From Magnolia sinica (Eukaryota > Streptophyta > Magnoliopsida > Magnoliales > Magnoliaceae): a stretch of 64,000 nucleotides of DNA. Numbering within the stretch: position 1 is the stretch's first letter; each line of letters opens with the position of its first letter. This document shows, in pieces, positions 38,901-51,465 of the stretch. The position numbers and the translations under genes are program-made. The notes under the pieces are model-generated. The model was not told the DNA's origin and ran no database searches. It saw only the letters and a program-made list of their open reading frames with translations. The stretch lies in the NCBI RefSeq assembly GCF_029962835.1, contig NC_080574.1, forward strand, positions 28,556,001 to 28,620,000, given 5' to 3'.

Positions 38901-40615
38901 TGTCCTGCATCACAAAGGAAACTTCTTTTTATTTCCACAAGCTTCATTCCCTTTCTTTTCCCTTGGAAACAACATTTCTTTTACTTTCCTTGAATCCAAA
39001 CGGCCCCTTGAGGGCTTTCCTTTTGAAGAGAGTACTTACTCCAAAAAGTCACAATTTTTTTAATTCCAATCTATATTCATTAACTACTCCACTAAGCACA
39101 AATGCATGTGCAATAAGGCTCATGTATGTGCCAGCATGGCACATAGGTAGAGATCCAATCCATCCATCATGTTGGTTTGACCTTGTACGTGTTTCCCAAA
39201 AATAAATATGGTCCACTCAGCATGTAGACCACAATATTGGAAACAGGTGGATGGGGGTAGAATTCACTTCAGCCAAGTTTTTCAGAGCCGTACATTTGTT
39301 TAGAAAACTTTGGGCCACCTGAGGGTTGGATCAGCCTGATTCTTGGGCTAGGGAATCGCTATAGTCGTGTCATTCTGAAGGATGGATCAGATCTTGGAGC
39401 CATCGTACCATGCCAGCACGTGTGGCGCGTATATCAGCTTTATTGCACGTGAGTGTGGGCTTAGCAAAGCTCATCCAAGGAGATCTTATAAATATAGACT
39501 TTACTATTTTTTATATAAATCATATCCTAAATTCCTCAAGATACTAATATCCTAAAATGGAAAACTGCTAAACTTAATGACACATAAGATTCTATTAAAG
39601 ATCTGTCCCAAAATCTTTAACAAATAAAAGACCCAAAAGAATCGCACTACAACCACACATGGGATCCATATATCCTTAAAGATCTATCAACACAGCTCCA
39701 CATTTGGGGCCCACCTAACTCGGCTCTAGGTCCCGCAAGCTGTTTTCTTCTTCCTTCTTTTTTTTTTTTTTACCCATATCTTCATCTTGAGCTTCTTGTG
39801 ATCGTACCCACTGACATTAACTGAATCCTATGGACACAAACAAAAAGAGTAAATAGAGGCAAATATATGTGCGACAGAAGTATATTTGCTGAAATTCGTT
39901 GAAATGGAGAATCCGCAAATGCAATGAACTGCACATCGATTTCATTCGTTGGGTTCAAAGCTCATAGAATCAATAATTTTGACAAAATTATGAATTAGAC
40001 AATGATGTTTCAGATTATAAGGGAACCATCCAAGGTCCAGCAGCAACTATGAGTAAGTGGTGGGTTTAACAGAGAAATATTGCCTAGATCAGATATCAAA
40101 AGGTTGATGTGTTTCTGGGTCAGCTAAAGTTACAAATAGCGTTTTTCCCCTGTAGCGTACGCTACAGGGGTCGTGGCGTACGCTACGGATACGTAGCGTG
40201 TAGCGCAGGTAGCGTGCGCTACCTGTTTGGTATTTTTTTTTTTTTTATCAGTGCAGGAAACAGTGGTGAAAACAGACCACAAGCCAAACTTAAGTTAAAA
40301 AAAGAAAAACCCTAATTCGAAAGGCTTCCACCCCCAAACCGAAGCAGCCGATGCAGCTGTTGTCCCCACCCTTCCATTTGGAGACCAAAAATTCTCTCAC
40401 AGGGCCAATCCGACGCTGCCGACGCTGCTCCTCTCCCCACCCTTCAATGTTGACGTCGAAATCACTGATTCAATCTCATCTTGAGACAGAAATAGGTACG
40501 CTCCTTCCTTTTTCTTTTTTTTCTTTTTTCTTCTTCTCCTCTTCCTTCTTCTCCTTCTTCTTCTTCTTCCTCTTCCTCTTCTTCTCGAACTGCTGCGGTT
40601 GCGACCGCAGCTGGG

Positions 40616-40675
<60 letters not shown>

Positions 40676-43600
40676 TTCCCTCTTTTCTTTCGGTTTCCCC
40701 CTCTCTCTTCTTTTTCATTTTCGGAATAGACTGCGTGGCTGTTTCACAGCCACGCACTTATTATTATTATTATTATTGTGTTCTGCGGTGCACGTTGAAC
40801 AGTGCACTTGCACTATTTTGTTACACGGTCCGTTGTAATGTTTATTTTCCATCTAACCTGTTAATTGGGTCACATTGACATGGATGACGGGAAAACACAC
40901 ATGTCAGCTTGATCTAAAACTTTTGTAGCCCCCAATAAATTTTTAATGGTGGACGTTTAATTATTGTTGTTTCTTATGGTGCGGTCCACCTGAGCTTTGG
41001 ATTTGCCTCATTTTTGGGCTCATGCCCTAAAATTATTTGGCAAAATGGATGGACGGTGTGGATATAACACATTTATCATGGTGGGGCTCAAAAAACTTTG
41101 ACACTTGTGTGCTACACTTCACAATCCGAGTCCCGCCTAATTCGGGCCCTTAAAAAATTGTACACGAGACATGTATTAACTTAAAAATAATAAGACCCTA
41201 TCCATCAACTTCTTACTATTTAATATTTATCATAATATATATATATATATAAAATTAAAAATAAAAGTATCGTGTAGCTTACGCTACACGCTACGGAGGG
41301 TTGAACGCTACGCAACACGCTACCGCTATTTAAAACACTAGATCAGATATCAAAAGGTTGATGTGTTTCTGGGTCAGCTAAAGTCCTTGGAAATGGGGAT
41401 TCATCTATCCAGCCTTTTTCTACATTGTTCACAATGGATATAATAGTGAATAAAATCTCATCAAGTCCAGGAGGTATTATTGGCCCACGTTCTTCAGATC
41501 CATTGACTTTCACTCTCGTTGTCTTGGGAATAGCATTGAGTGTCAGTCAAGGATTCAATAACGGTAGCAATGGTTACAGTTATGATACGGGCCCACAAGA
41601 GTCTCAGAAAGAACAAGGGGCTCCAACAAAAGAACAAAATAAGATAAACAAACAAACAAATAAAAAGGTTAGCAGGAATAAAGAACCCATTTGCATCTTT
41701 CAAAAATAAATAAATGAAGAACTAGTTTGAATGTGAACTAGAATGTTAAGGAATTCATTGAGAAGTGTTCAAGAACCAATCAGCCTAATACCACAAAAAA
41801 TAAATAAATAAATAAGGCCATAAAGGAGATACAAACCAATAGATGAAATAATGTCTTGAAGGGAAGGCTTTGCTCGGGAGGGCTTCAAGGAATGAATGAA
41901 AAGTGTGAGGGGAACAAAACAAAACCTGCAAGTAATATGTTCATCACCAGCCAAAAAAAGGTATCATTAATAGAGGCATACAACACTGCCAAAAACTTAA
42001 TACATTAAAAGGCACACGATCAAGGATAACAGCATTTAGCTTAAGAAAGCGGCAATAGATAAATCTAATAACATTTCTAATGAAAAAATGATAACAGGGT
42101 TTTTCATTTTTTGGAATAGTAAGTGATCAATTTATTAGAAGGGAACCACTGAAGCACAAAAAATTATAACCTAAGCAAAAAAGAGAAATTATAGTCTCAT
42201 AAAGATTTTACACAAGAAGCCCATTCCGCTACAAGACTCTTAAATTAGGAGACGACATCCACTGCTTTGGTTGACTCGTTGCGGAAATACCCTCCATTCC
42301 TTTTCCCCCCTAATAGATCATAAAGTAGCTAGCAAAGCTAACCTCCAAAGATCCCAAGCTTTCCTCTCAAGCCAAACACTGTGCCAAAGAAGGAAAAGCT
42401 CCTTCACAGAATCCAGCATAGCCCAGGAAATGCCAAAAAGATCAAGGATGGACCACCATATCCAACTTGCAAACACACAATGAATGAAGAGATGGTTGAT
42501 TGACTAGGCATTCACCATACACATAACGCACATTTGGGAGAACCATAGACCTATTTTGAAGAATAAATGATCTAAAATTCTAACAGTAATCATCATAACT
42601 GAGAAAATAATAAAGGAAACATGCAATGGAGCGGGCCATCACTACAACCATGGAGTATGGAATTCAATTACTACTTAGGTTGGATCCGGCGAGGGATGAG
42701 ACCTCCCGATCTTGCATGGTCACACCCAATCGATCAATGAAGATCACTAGTCCGAAGAACCAAGAAGTTTCTCGGATTAGGGATTTGAGAATTTGAGGAT
42801 TTAGGGTTTAGATCGGTTCTCAAGATTTTGATCAAAGAAGAATTAGCCAAAACTGAAAAATAGAAGAAAGAAAGTTATTACCTTGAGGAAGTTAGAGGGG
42901 CACAAGAAGAAATTAGAAGAAGAAGATCAAGGAGAGAAAAGAAGCACCATTAGAGAGAAGAGAGGAATGAGGCAACCAAAGGGTTTGCTTTTCATTAATC
43001 GATAGTTGAAATTTGTGTTTAGGGCTTTACCCCACTTAAATAAGCAAATAAAGACATAAAATTACTAAAATACCCCTAAGATAAGCAAATAAAGATATAA
43101 GATTATTAAAAGACCCCTAACTAAGTCAAAAAATATGCAAATAACATAAGTATGGGAAAGTTTGGGCGCTCGGTTTTCTTTCTCCAATCTTCCTTCACAT
43201 GTGTCTTTCCTAAGTGAGGTCTTCTATATGTCCAATCACATGTGAAAGGTCTTCAGCTCCTCAATATTCGCCTATCCACAAGGACGGCACTTGTGGTTGG
43301 CGCTTTCTTCGTTGGTACACCTTGAATGCACCTGTGTCCGCATCAATTCCCCTCGGGTGAGAAAAACTCGACCCCGACGAGTTGAAACTTTTGTAGCGCT
43401 CAAGTAGATCTGGATCAATACCCTGCAATGCGTCGCCCGACAGCCACGTAGATTCAGACGATGGTTTGTTTTTCCACCTGACAAGATACCTTTGGAAACC
43501 CCCATCTCTCGTGGATACTATCTCGTCATCCAAGATTTCCTCAATTGCTTCTTTATGGGTAATGGGTGGAGGAGGGGGTGGAAGGGGTTGGGTAGCAAAC

Positions 43601-46600
43601 TCAGAAAAAGGCCATGAAAGGGACGATGTATCAACAATGGGAGTATGGGCACGGACTAGATCTTCCATATTAAAAGTTGGATTAATGCTCATTTCAGATG
43701 GAAGGTCAACCCGATACGCGTTGGACCCAACCTTTTGCAATATCTTGAATGGTCCAGCACTACGCGCTTGTAATTTCTTTGCTGATCCTTGAGAGAATCG
43801 CTCTGGCCTTATTCGCACCATTACATAGTCTCCTTCTTGAAATTCTTGCACTCTACGATGAGAATCAGCTGAAACTTTATAATCATCATTGCTCTTATTT
43901 AACCGCTATCTAATATGTGTATGCAAATCATGAATATGGCGTGCGAATGCATCGGCTGACTCAGAAGACCTTTGGGTAACAGACATCGGTAAGAGATCTA
44001 TGGGCATTCTAGGTTTATAACCACTTACAATTTCAAAAGGACTCAACCTTGTAGATCTATTAACTGACCCATTATAAGCAAGTTCAGCAGTTGGTAAAAT
44101 TAGGTCTCAAGTCTTAACATGTTCACCCACTAGACAACGCAGAAGATTTCCAAGGCTACGGTTTACCACTTCAGTTTGACCATCTGTTTGTGGGTGGTAA
44201 GCAGTAGAAAATTGCAAACGAGTTCCCATAATGTGCCACAGTGTCTTCCAAAAATAGCTAGTAAATCGAACATCACGATCAGACACTATGGTTTTAGGTA
44301 ACCCATGGAGACGCACCACACCATCAAAAAAGATACGAGCAACATGAGACGCATCTGACGTCTTCGAACATGGGAGGAAATGCGCCATTTTAGAAAAACG
44401 GTCCACAACGACAAAAACGGAATCGTGCTTTTTATAGTCTTGGGAAGCCCGAGCACGAAGTCCATACTAATGTCCTGCCACGGAGCATGTGGCACTGGCA
44501 ATGGCGTGTACAGGCCGGTATTTTGCTTTCTTTGCTTTGCCCGCTGACATGTTCGACACGCCCTAAAACTTTGGCTACGTCTCGCTTGAGGCTTGGCCAT
44601 AAACGATCTTCCACGAGGGCAATGGTCTTATCACGACCAAAATAGCCACTATCCCTCCCGAATGAAGCTCCCAGATGAGGAATTTACGAAGGGACATACG
44701 GGAATACAAAGTCTGTCTCCTTGAAAAGAAAGCCATCTTTAAGAACATATTCACCCATAATATGCTGTTGGTCACTAGAGAGCGACGTGTAAGTACCCCC
44801 AAAATCGGGACATATGGGGTATTCATCTTTCATTGCTCAAATCCGACTACCTTTACACTCAAGGAGTTGAGCAACGCCACTCTCCTACTAAAGGCATCCG
44901 CCGGTTTGTTTTCAACCCCGGCCTTGTGTTTCAAAACAAACGAATATTCTGAAGAAACGCTACCCACTTGGCATGCCTTGGGTTGAGTTTCTTCCGAGAA
45001 TGCAAATATCTCAAAGCCTCATGGTCAAAAACAAAACAAATTCTTGCGGTAGGAGATAGTGTCGCCAATGTCTCATGGATTGCACTACCGCATAAAATTC
45101 TTTGTCGTAAGTGGAGTATTTTTGTTTTGCCTCATTCAGCTTTCTCACTGAAATAGGCCACCGGGTGTCCTTCTTGACTCAACACTCCACCTATACCGAC
45201 ACCAGACGCATCGCACGCTACTACAAAGATTGTAGAAAAGTCAGGTAGACGCATGACAGAGCTTCCACCATCTTGCCCTTAATTTCTTTAAAAGCCTTGA
45301 CGGCGGCTTTAGACCACACGAACTCTCCCTTTTTCATGCACTCGGTAATGGGAGCCATGATCGTCTAAAACCCCTAATGAACCGACGATAAAAAGTTGTT
45401 AGGCCGTAAAAACTTCGCACCTCATGAATGTTCCTTGGTTCTGGCCACTCAACTATAGCCCTGACTTTTCAGGGTCTGCTTGCATCCCTTCAGATGACAC
45501 TATAAATCCTAAGAACACAACTTGGTTAGACATGAATGCACATTTCTTAAGATTAGCGTACAACTTTTCCTTCCTAAGGACACTACAGACCTTCTTTAAA
45601 TGTTCAAGGTGTGATTCCTTAGTGGTACTATAAATAAGAATATCGTCAAAGTACACCACTAGGAATTTTTCCATAAACGGCCTCAAAGTTTGTGTCATCA
45701 CCCGCATGAAAGTACTGGGTGCGTTAGTCAAGCCGAAGGGCATGACCAACCACTCATACAACCCATCTTTCGTCTTAAACGCCGTCTTCCACTCATCTCC
45801 TGGGCGTATACGAATTTGGTGATATCCACTCTTGAGGTCTATCTTAGAGAATATAGTGGACCTAGCCATCATGTCAAGCATATCATCAAGTCTAGGTATA
45901 GGGAACCTATACTTGACAGTAATTTTGTTTATGGCACGGCTATCCACACACATGCGCCATGTGCCGTCTTTCTTTGGCGTCAACAATGCAGGCACGGCAC
46001 ACGGGCTCATACTCTCTTGGATGAAACCCTTTTGCAGAAGCTCATCAACTTGCTTCTTCAACTCTGCATGCGCTGCAGGGTTCATCCTGTAGTGAGGAAG
46101 GTTCGGTAGAGTAGACCCTGGGACAAGATCAATGGCATGCTGTATGTCCCTCATAGGTGGCAACTCATTTGGTAAGTCTTCAGGAAATACATCACTGTAT
46201 TCCTTCAGGACCGAGGTCACCTCACAGGGCAACTCTGATGGAACCTCAGGTGTAATTTCTCTAGCCACAAGGGCATACACCATAGAATCCTCCTTAGCCT
46301 CTTTTTCAAACTCTCTTGCGCTGACTATATGTAAAGACTTAGGTTTGGATTTCCCCATTTCTCTAGGCTCACTTGCCTTCTTATCCTTCTTCCCTAGTGT
46401 ATTCTCAGGTGGCATGGGATTAAGTTTGATCTTTTTACCATTATACATAAAAGTACACGCATTCGAACGGCCAAAGATCGTGACATCATTATCGAATAGC
46501 CACGGTCTACCTAGGATAACATGTCCCACATCCATAGGTAAAACATCACACCACAGGGACTCTTTGTATGACCCAAACTCGATGGGGACTAGACATTGCT

Positions 46601-49600
46601 GGGTGACAGGTAGGGATGTTTTGTCAACCCAAGAAACTTTATACGGGTCTGGATGAGGTGTGAATTTCAGTTTTAAGCGATCTAAGGTGCTAGTGGAAAT
46701 CATATTCTGATAACTTCCACTGTCCACTATCACCCTACAATTCTTTTCACCACACTTGGCAATAGTGTAGAAGATAGTGCTTCAACGCCAGTCAGCACTA
46801 CTTCTAGACTGACGTTGCTTCTCCATCCACTTCTGCATCAGTAAGTCCTCCTTCAGGGTGATACTCTTCAATTTCATAATCACCCTGGTCATCTCCACCC
46901 TCGTGGGACTCGCCTATAACTAAGGCTCTCCTACGGCTCTTCGTAGGACACTAATTAGACATATGGCCAAGGTTGCCACACTTATAGCACCTCACTTGGC
47001 TCATGTTACTAGGACCGGCACCAAGAACCCTTTTGCCCTTGTCCTCCCTAGGCCTAGGCGAAATGGTCGCCTGTGCTTTAAGTTGATTACCAATATTAGG
47101 TCTAGTTCCTTTGGAACTAGATCTAGCATTAGAGTCTCGGGACTCAAAACGACGAACGACAGGAGCCTTTAGATACTGCTCTAACTCCTGCACGACTTGA
47201 TATACTTCATCTAAGTCCGTTAAGGGCCGAGTAATAAGCTCGCGCTGAAGATCCGCACAAAGGCCCGTCTTAAAACGCGAGAGCGTTACTAGAGGGTCTT
47301 CTCGGATATCACATCGCATCACATACTCTTCAAATTTAGCGATGTAGTCAGCGGCAGGCATTGACCCTTGGCATAAGGATTGCCATTAGTCAAGGAGCTT
47401 CTGACGGTATGAGAGAGGAAGGTACTTCTCCTTTAACTTCTCTTTCATCTCATACCAATGTGTGATAGGGGCTCTACCAACTCTCTCTATCTTACGCTCG
47501 GTGTTGGTCCAGAAGAGCTTGGCTTGACTCACAAGCTTCATCTTAGCAAACCGTATTTGATGGTTTTTCGACATGCCATACCACTCAAAGTAGTGGTCCA
47601 TGTCAACAACCCAGTCAAGGAATGCCTTGGGATCCAAGTGCCCATCAAAACTCGGGGCCTCAACTCTCACACTCTTCATCCCACACTCATCTGGATCATA
47701 GCGGTCTTGATGACCACATGTGGCTCGTGCCTCTCGCACCACACCACGACCATTACCACGATCTCTATCCTCACTACCACCACGTGTGGCAGCGCGTTCT
47801 TCAATGATTCCTTCCACTTGGGAGTGCGCATCTTCCCCTATAGCGGAGTTTTCCTTTTGGGACGCCTCTAGTTGCTCCATCTTAGTCATGGTAGTGGTAA
47901 TTTAGTTCTCGAGGTGGGCAAACTCACGCCTTTGACCCGCTTCTAGGGCGGTTATCTTTTGTATCAATTGAGCAAGTTGCTCAAATAACTGCTCGTTATT
48001 CATGGTAGGTTAAAATCCGAAACCTCTACCTCTTCTCGTGGGCATACAATGAAGACTTGAACTAAACTATACTTAACTAGACTACTAGGTGTTATGACTT
48101 TCAAGATGAATGCAATGAATGCAAAACTACTATGAACTGACATAATTAAGTTGAAACAGGAAACAACTCAAATCTGAAAAATTTTCAGATTAGGAACTTT
48201 CTAAAATTGGAAAGTTTCTAAAATTGAAAACTTTCTAAACCAAGAACTTTCATAAGTTAAACATAAAAAGCAAAACCCTAATATGATAACTCGATATAGA
48301 AAAAAACCATGCAATACTAGGCTTTGATAACAAATTTGACGCAGAACAGCCCTAATTATGATGCATGCTCATGGAGATAATTAAACAGTGGAAATAAAAG
48401 GAATAAATGATCTAAAATTCTAACAAGAATCATCATAACCGAGAAAATCATAAAGGAAACATGCAATGGAGCGGGCCATCACTACAACTATGGAGTATGG
48501 AATTCAATTACTACTGATGTTGGATCCGTCGATGGATGAGACCTCCCTATCTTGCATGGTCACACCCAATCGATCAATGAAGATCACTAGTCCGAAGAAC
48601 CAAGAAGTTTCTCGGATTAGGGATTTGAGAATTTGGGGATTTAGGGTTTAGATCGGTTCTCAAGATTTTGATCAAAGAAGGATTAGCCAAAACTAGAAAA
48701 TAGAAGGAAGAAAATTATTACCTTGAAGAAGTTGGAGGGGCACAAGAAGAAATTAGAAGAAGAAGATCAAGGGGAGAGAAGAAGCACCATTAGAGAGAAG
48801 AGAGGAAGGAAGCAACCAAAGGGTTTGCTTTTCATGAATCAATAGTTGAAAATTCGTGTTTAGGGCTTTACCCCACTTAAATAAGCAAATAAAGACATAA
48901 AATTACTAAAATACCTCTAGGATAAGCAAATAAAGATAGAAGATTACTAAAAGACCCCTAACTAAGTCAAAAACGCGCAAATCACAGAAGTATGGGAAAG
49001 TTTGGGCGCTCGGTCTTCTTTCTCCAATCTTCCTTCACATGTGTCTTCCCTAAGTGGGGTCTTCTATATGTCCAATCACATGTGAAAGGTCTTCAACTCC
49101 TCAATATTCGCCTATCCACAAGGACGGCACTTGTGGTTGGCGCTTTCTTCGTTGGTACACCTTGAATGCACTTGTGTCCACATAGGCATTCACCATACAC
49201 ATAACGCACATTTGGGAGAACCATAGACCTCTTTTGAAGGTTAACAATGGTGAGGACCTTTCCTCTACCAACAAGACATCCAAAAGCTGCTGGTTAACAT
49301 ATGTGGAGTGCCCGCGAAAAACAATATCAGGTTAAAATAGATAAATTCATAAAATCACCTGAAGACTGCATTACCAGATCCAAACAATACCAGGTCCCCA
49401 TTTTTCAGAGTTGTCTCCTTATTAGGTAACTCATTTACTGCCTTCGACCCTTTTTCCTTGTTTATAAATGTACCATATTTTGACAAATCCTTGATACGAA
49501 CATCTGAGAGGAAACTGTCAGACATGTTTTGTAGAGGATCCCGACAAGTCATTGCATCAACAACTAACTCCGCATGAATTCGAGAGACTCCTCTATCATT

Positions 49601-50887
49601 TTGAATAATCACATCACAATCTACAAAAGAGCAAAGAGAAAGATCAATAACTCTTGGATGATCTAAGCAATTATAAGAAGCTCGTTTGAAATGAGCATTA
49701 GCTCTAGGTTATGTGATAGGTCCATTCAACTTAAAAGGGTTTCCTCAAGGCAAGTATAACTAAATTTTGCTATCCAAGAAAATTAAAAAGAACAAACACA
49801 TTCAGTTTATAACATTATGCCAGGTAAAGTGCAATTATAAATAAATCAGAAGCTATGTAACCAAGCAACATTTTAGCAAGACATCAAAGGACTCATCCAA
49901 CAATACCTTTTCGACCTACTTTGTAGGTTCCTTTAGAAAAGAAATAGTACTTCTGTCCACCTGTCACAAGAACCATGCCAAGTGACACATCAGCATAGCC
50001 AGAATCATTAACATATGATGGAAAAAGAAAACTAATTTACAAGAAGATACAGCGCATCAAAATTCAAGACAATCAAGAAATGTAAACCACTGGAATAAGG
50101 AAAAGAGCTCTGTAGCTTTGACACAACATGTGTGACGCCAAAGATAATCTCAAGGTATTTGACACCATACACTTGGAGAACTCCGGCACACCAAGATATC
50201 AATATAGTTCAACAGAAGTGTTTATTATTACATTATGTCAGTTTATAGAAGCATAAAATATACCCAAAAAAAAAAACCATATAAATATAAGAAGATTAAG
50301 CCACATAAATAACAAGTCAATATTGCCAAAACGTAAGAAGAAAAGACGAAGAGTTTAGTCCTAGAAACCATGTAAACCCATATTTGGACAGTAAATAACA
50401 ATACTTCAGTTTACAGAGACCAGATTTTTTAATGACAAAAAATTTGTTGAAATGAGCAGAAAATAAAAATTATATAACGATCCATTAAGACAATGGATGC
50501 TAGAAACCAACCAGGAGACAAGGCCGGGACTGGGCATACACCATCCTTTGCAAGAAAGTGTCCAGTAATCATCCCTTGGGACAAGACTAAACTCAACCTT
50601 AGGGAAGGCAAGATAAAAGGTATTTTATTAACATAAAATGTGACGATCTAATGCATTAAAAGAACCCCTACAACCGCATGCAGTATTTTGTCATCGATGA
50701 TAACTTTTTTTCATTAATACAATGAGGACTATCAATAAAGAAATAACAGGATATTTGAAAACACCCCTCACACTACCAATATTGAGGGTATGGTACATGC
50801 AACGCACATGAGAGAGTAGGGGAGAGAGAAAATCAGAGAGGGAGACCAAGGGAAAGGGCATGGCTCGTGTGGCTACATGCATGTGTG

Positions 50888-50931
<44 letters not shown>

Positions 50932-51412
50932 GTATTTCGATGGAGGGCAACCCATGCCCGCTTTTTCTGGTGTTGTGACTACCTCAAGCTGTAGATCTAC
51001 CTCGTTTTTTGTCCAACATCCTAACATGAGCCAGCACAATAGATGTATGGTGTGGATATTGCAAATTCACCATGTTAGGTGTTGGAATTTTTGAAACAAG
51101 GCAAAAAATAAGTTTTTCAAAAACCTAATTTTAATTTTATAACCCTATGAATCCCTGTTATGATATTGTTGGATTTCTAGAAGAGAAAAACTCATAACTT
51201 ATGGCTAAGATTTACCTGATTGGTGTAGCTGATGAATCATTGATTTGTTGATGTCATTCCTTCACCCAGAAGGACTCTCCTTGATTTACCTCAGATGAAG
51301 GAAATAATCAGAGCCACACATCAGCCCTTGAAGTAGGGTGAAGGAAAACGTTGGAGCTGTCTACACAAGTGAACCCCACGGATGGTGAGTAATGGACGAA
51401 AGAGAGATAAAA

Positions 51413-51465
<53 letters not shown>

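Larger units (their letters stand above)
42562..49182 (-). mobile_element. Ty3/gypsy chromovirus, 6.6 kb
   Basis: A full-length element on the minus strand: 5' LTR about 48337-49182, internal gag-protease-RT-RNase H-integrase-chromodomain, and a 3' LTR about 42562-43350. Next to the 5' LTR a PBS-like tgttatcaaagcc (complement at 48321-48333) resembles the initiator-Met site. The PPT 'gaggggaat' precedes the 3' LTR. By eye the LTRs differ at about 40 positions in 780 bp (about 5 percent). The 3' LTR lacks the last about 66 bp present in the other, and the outer tip of the 5' LTR has lost its first bases. Flanks are a 57-bp direct repeat in the interrupted LINE. Confidence 0.9.

Noticed and set aside
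40351..40878. 175-codon ORF on the plus strand and its minus-strand partner at 40476-40757
   Set aside because: Mostly translation of CT-rich and (CT)27 low-complexity DNA; only the first about 50 codons are worth a look as a captured exon.
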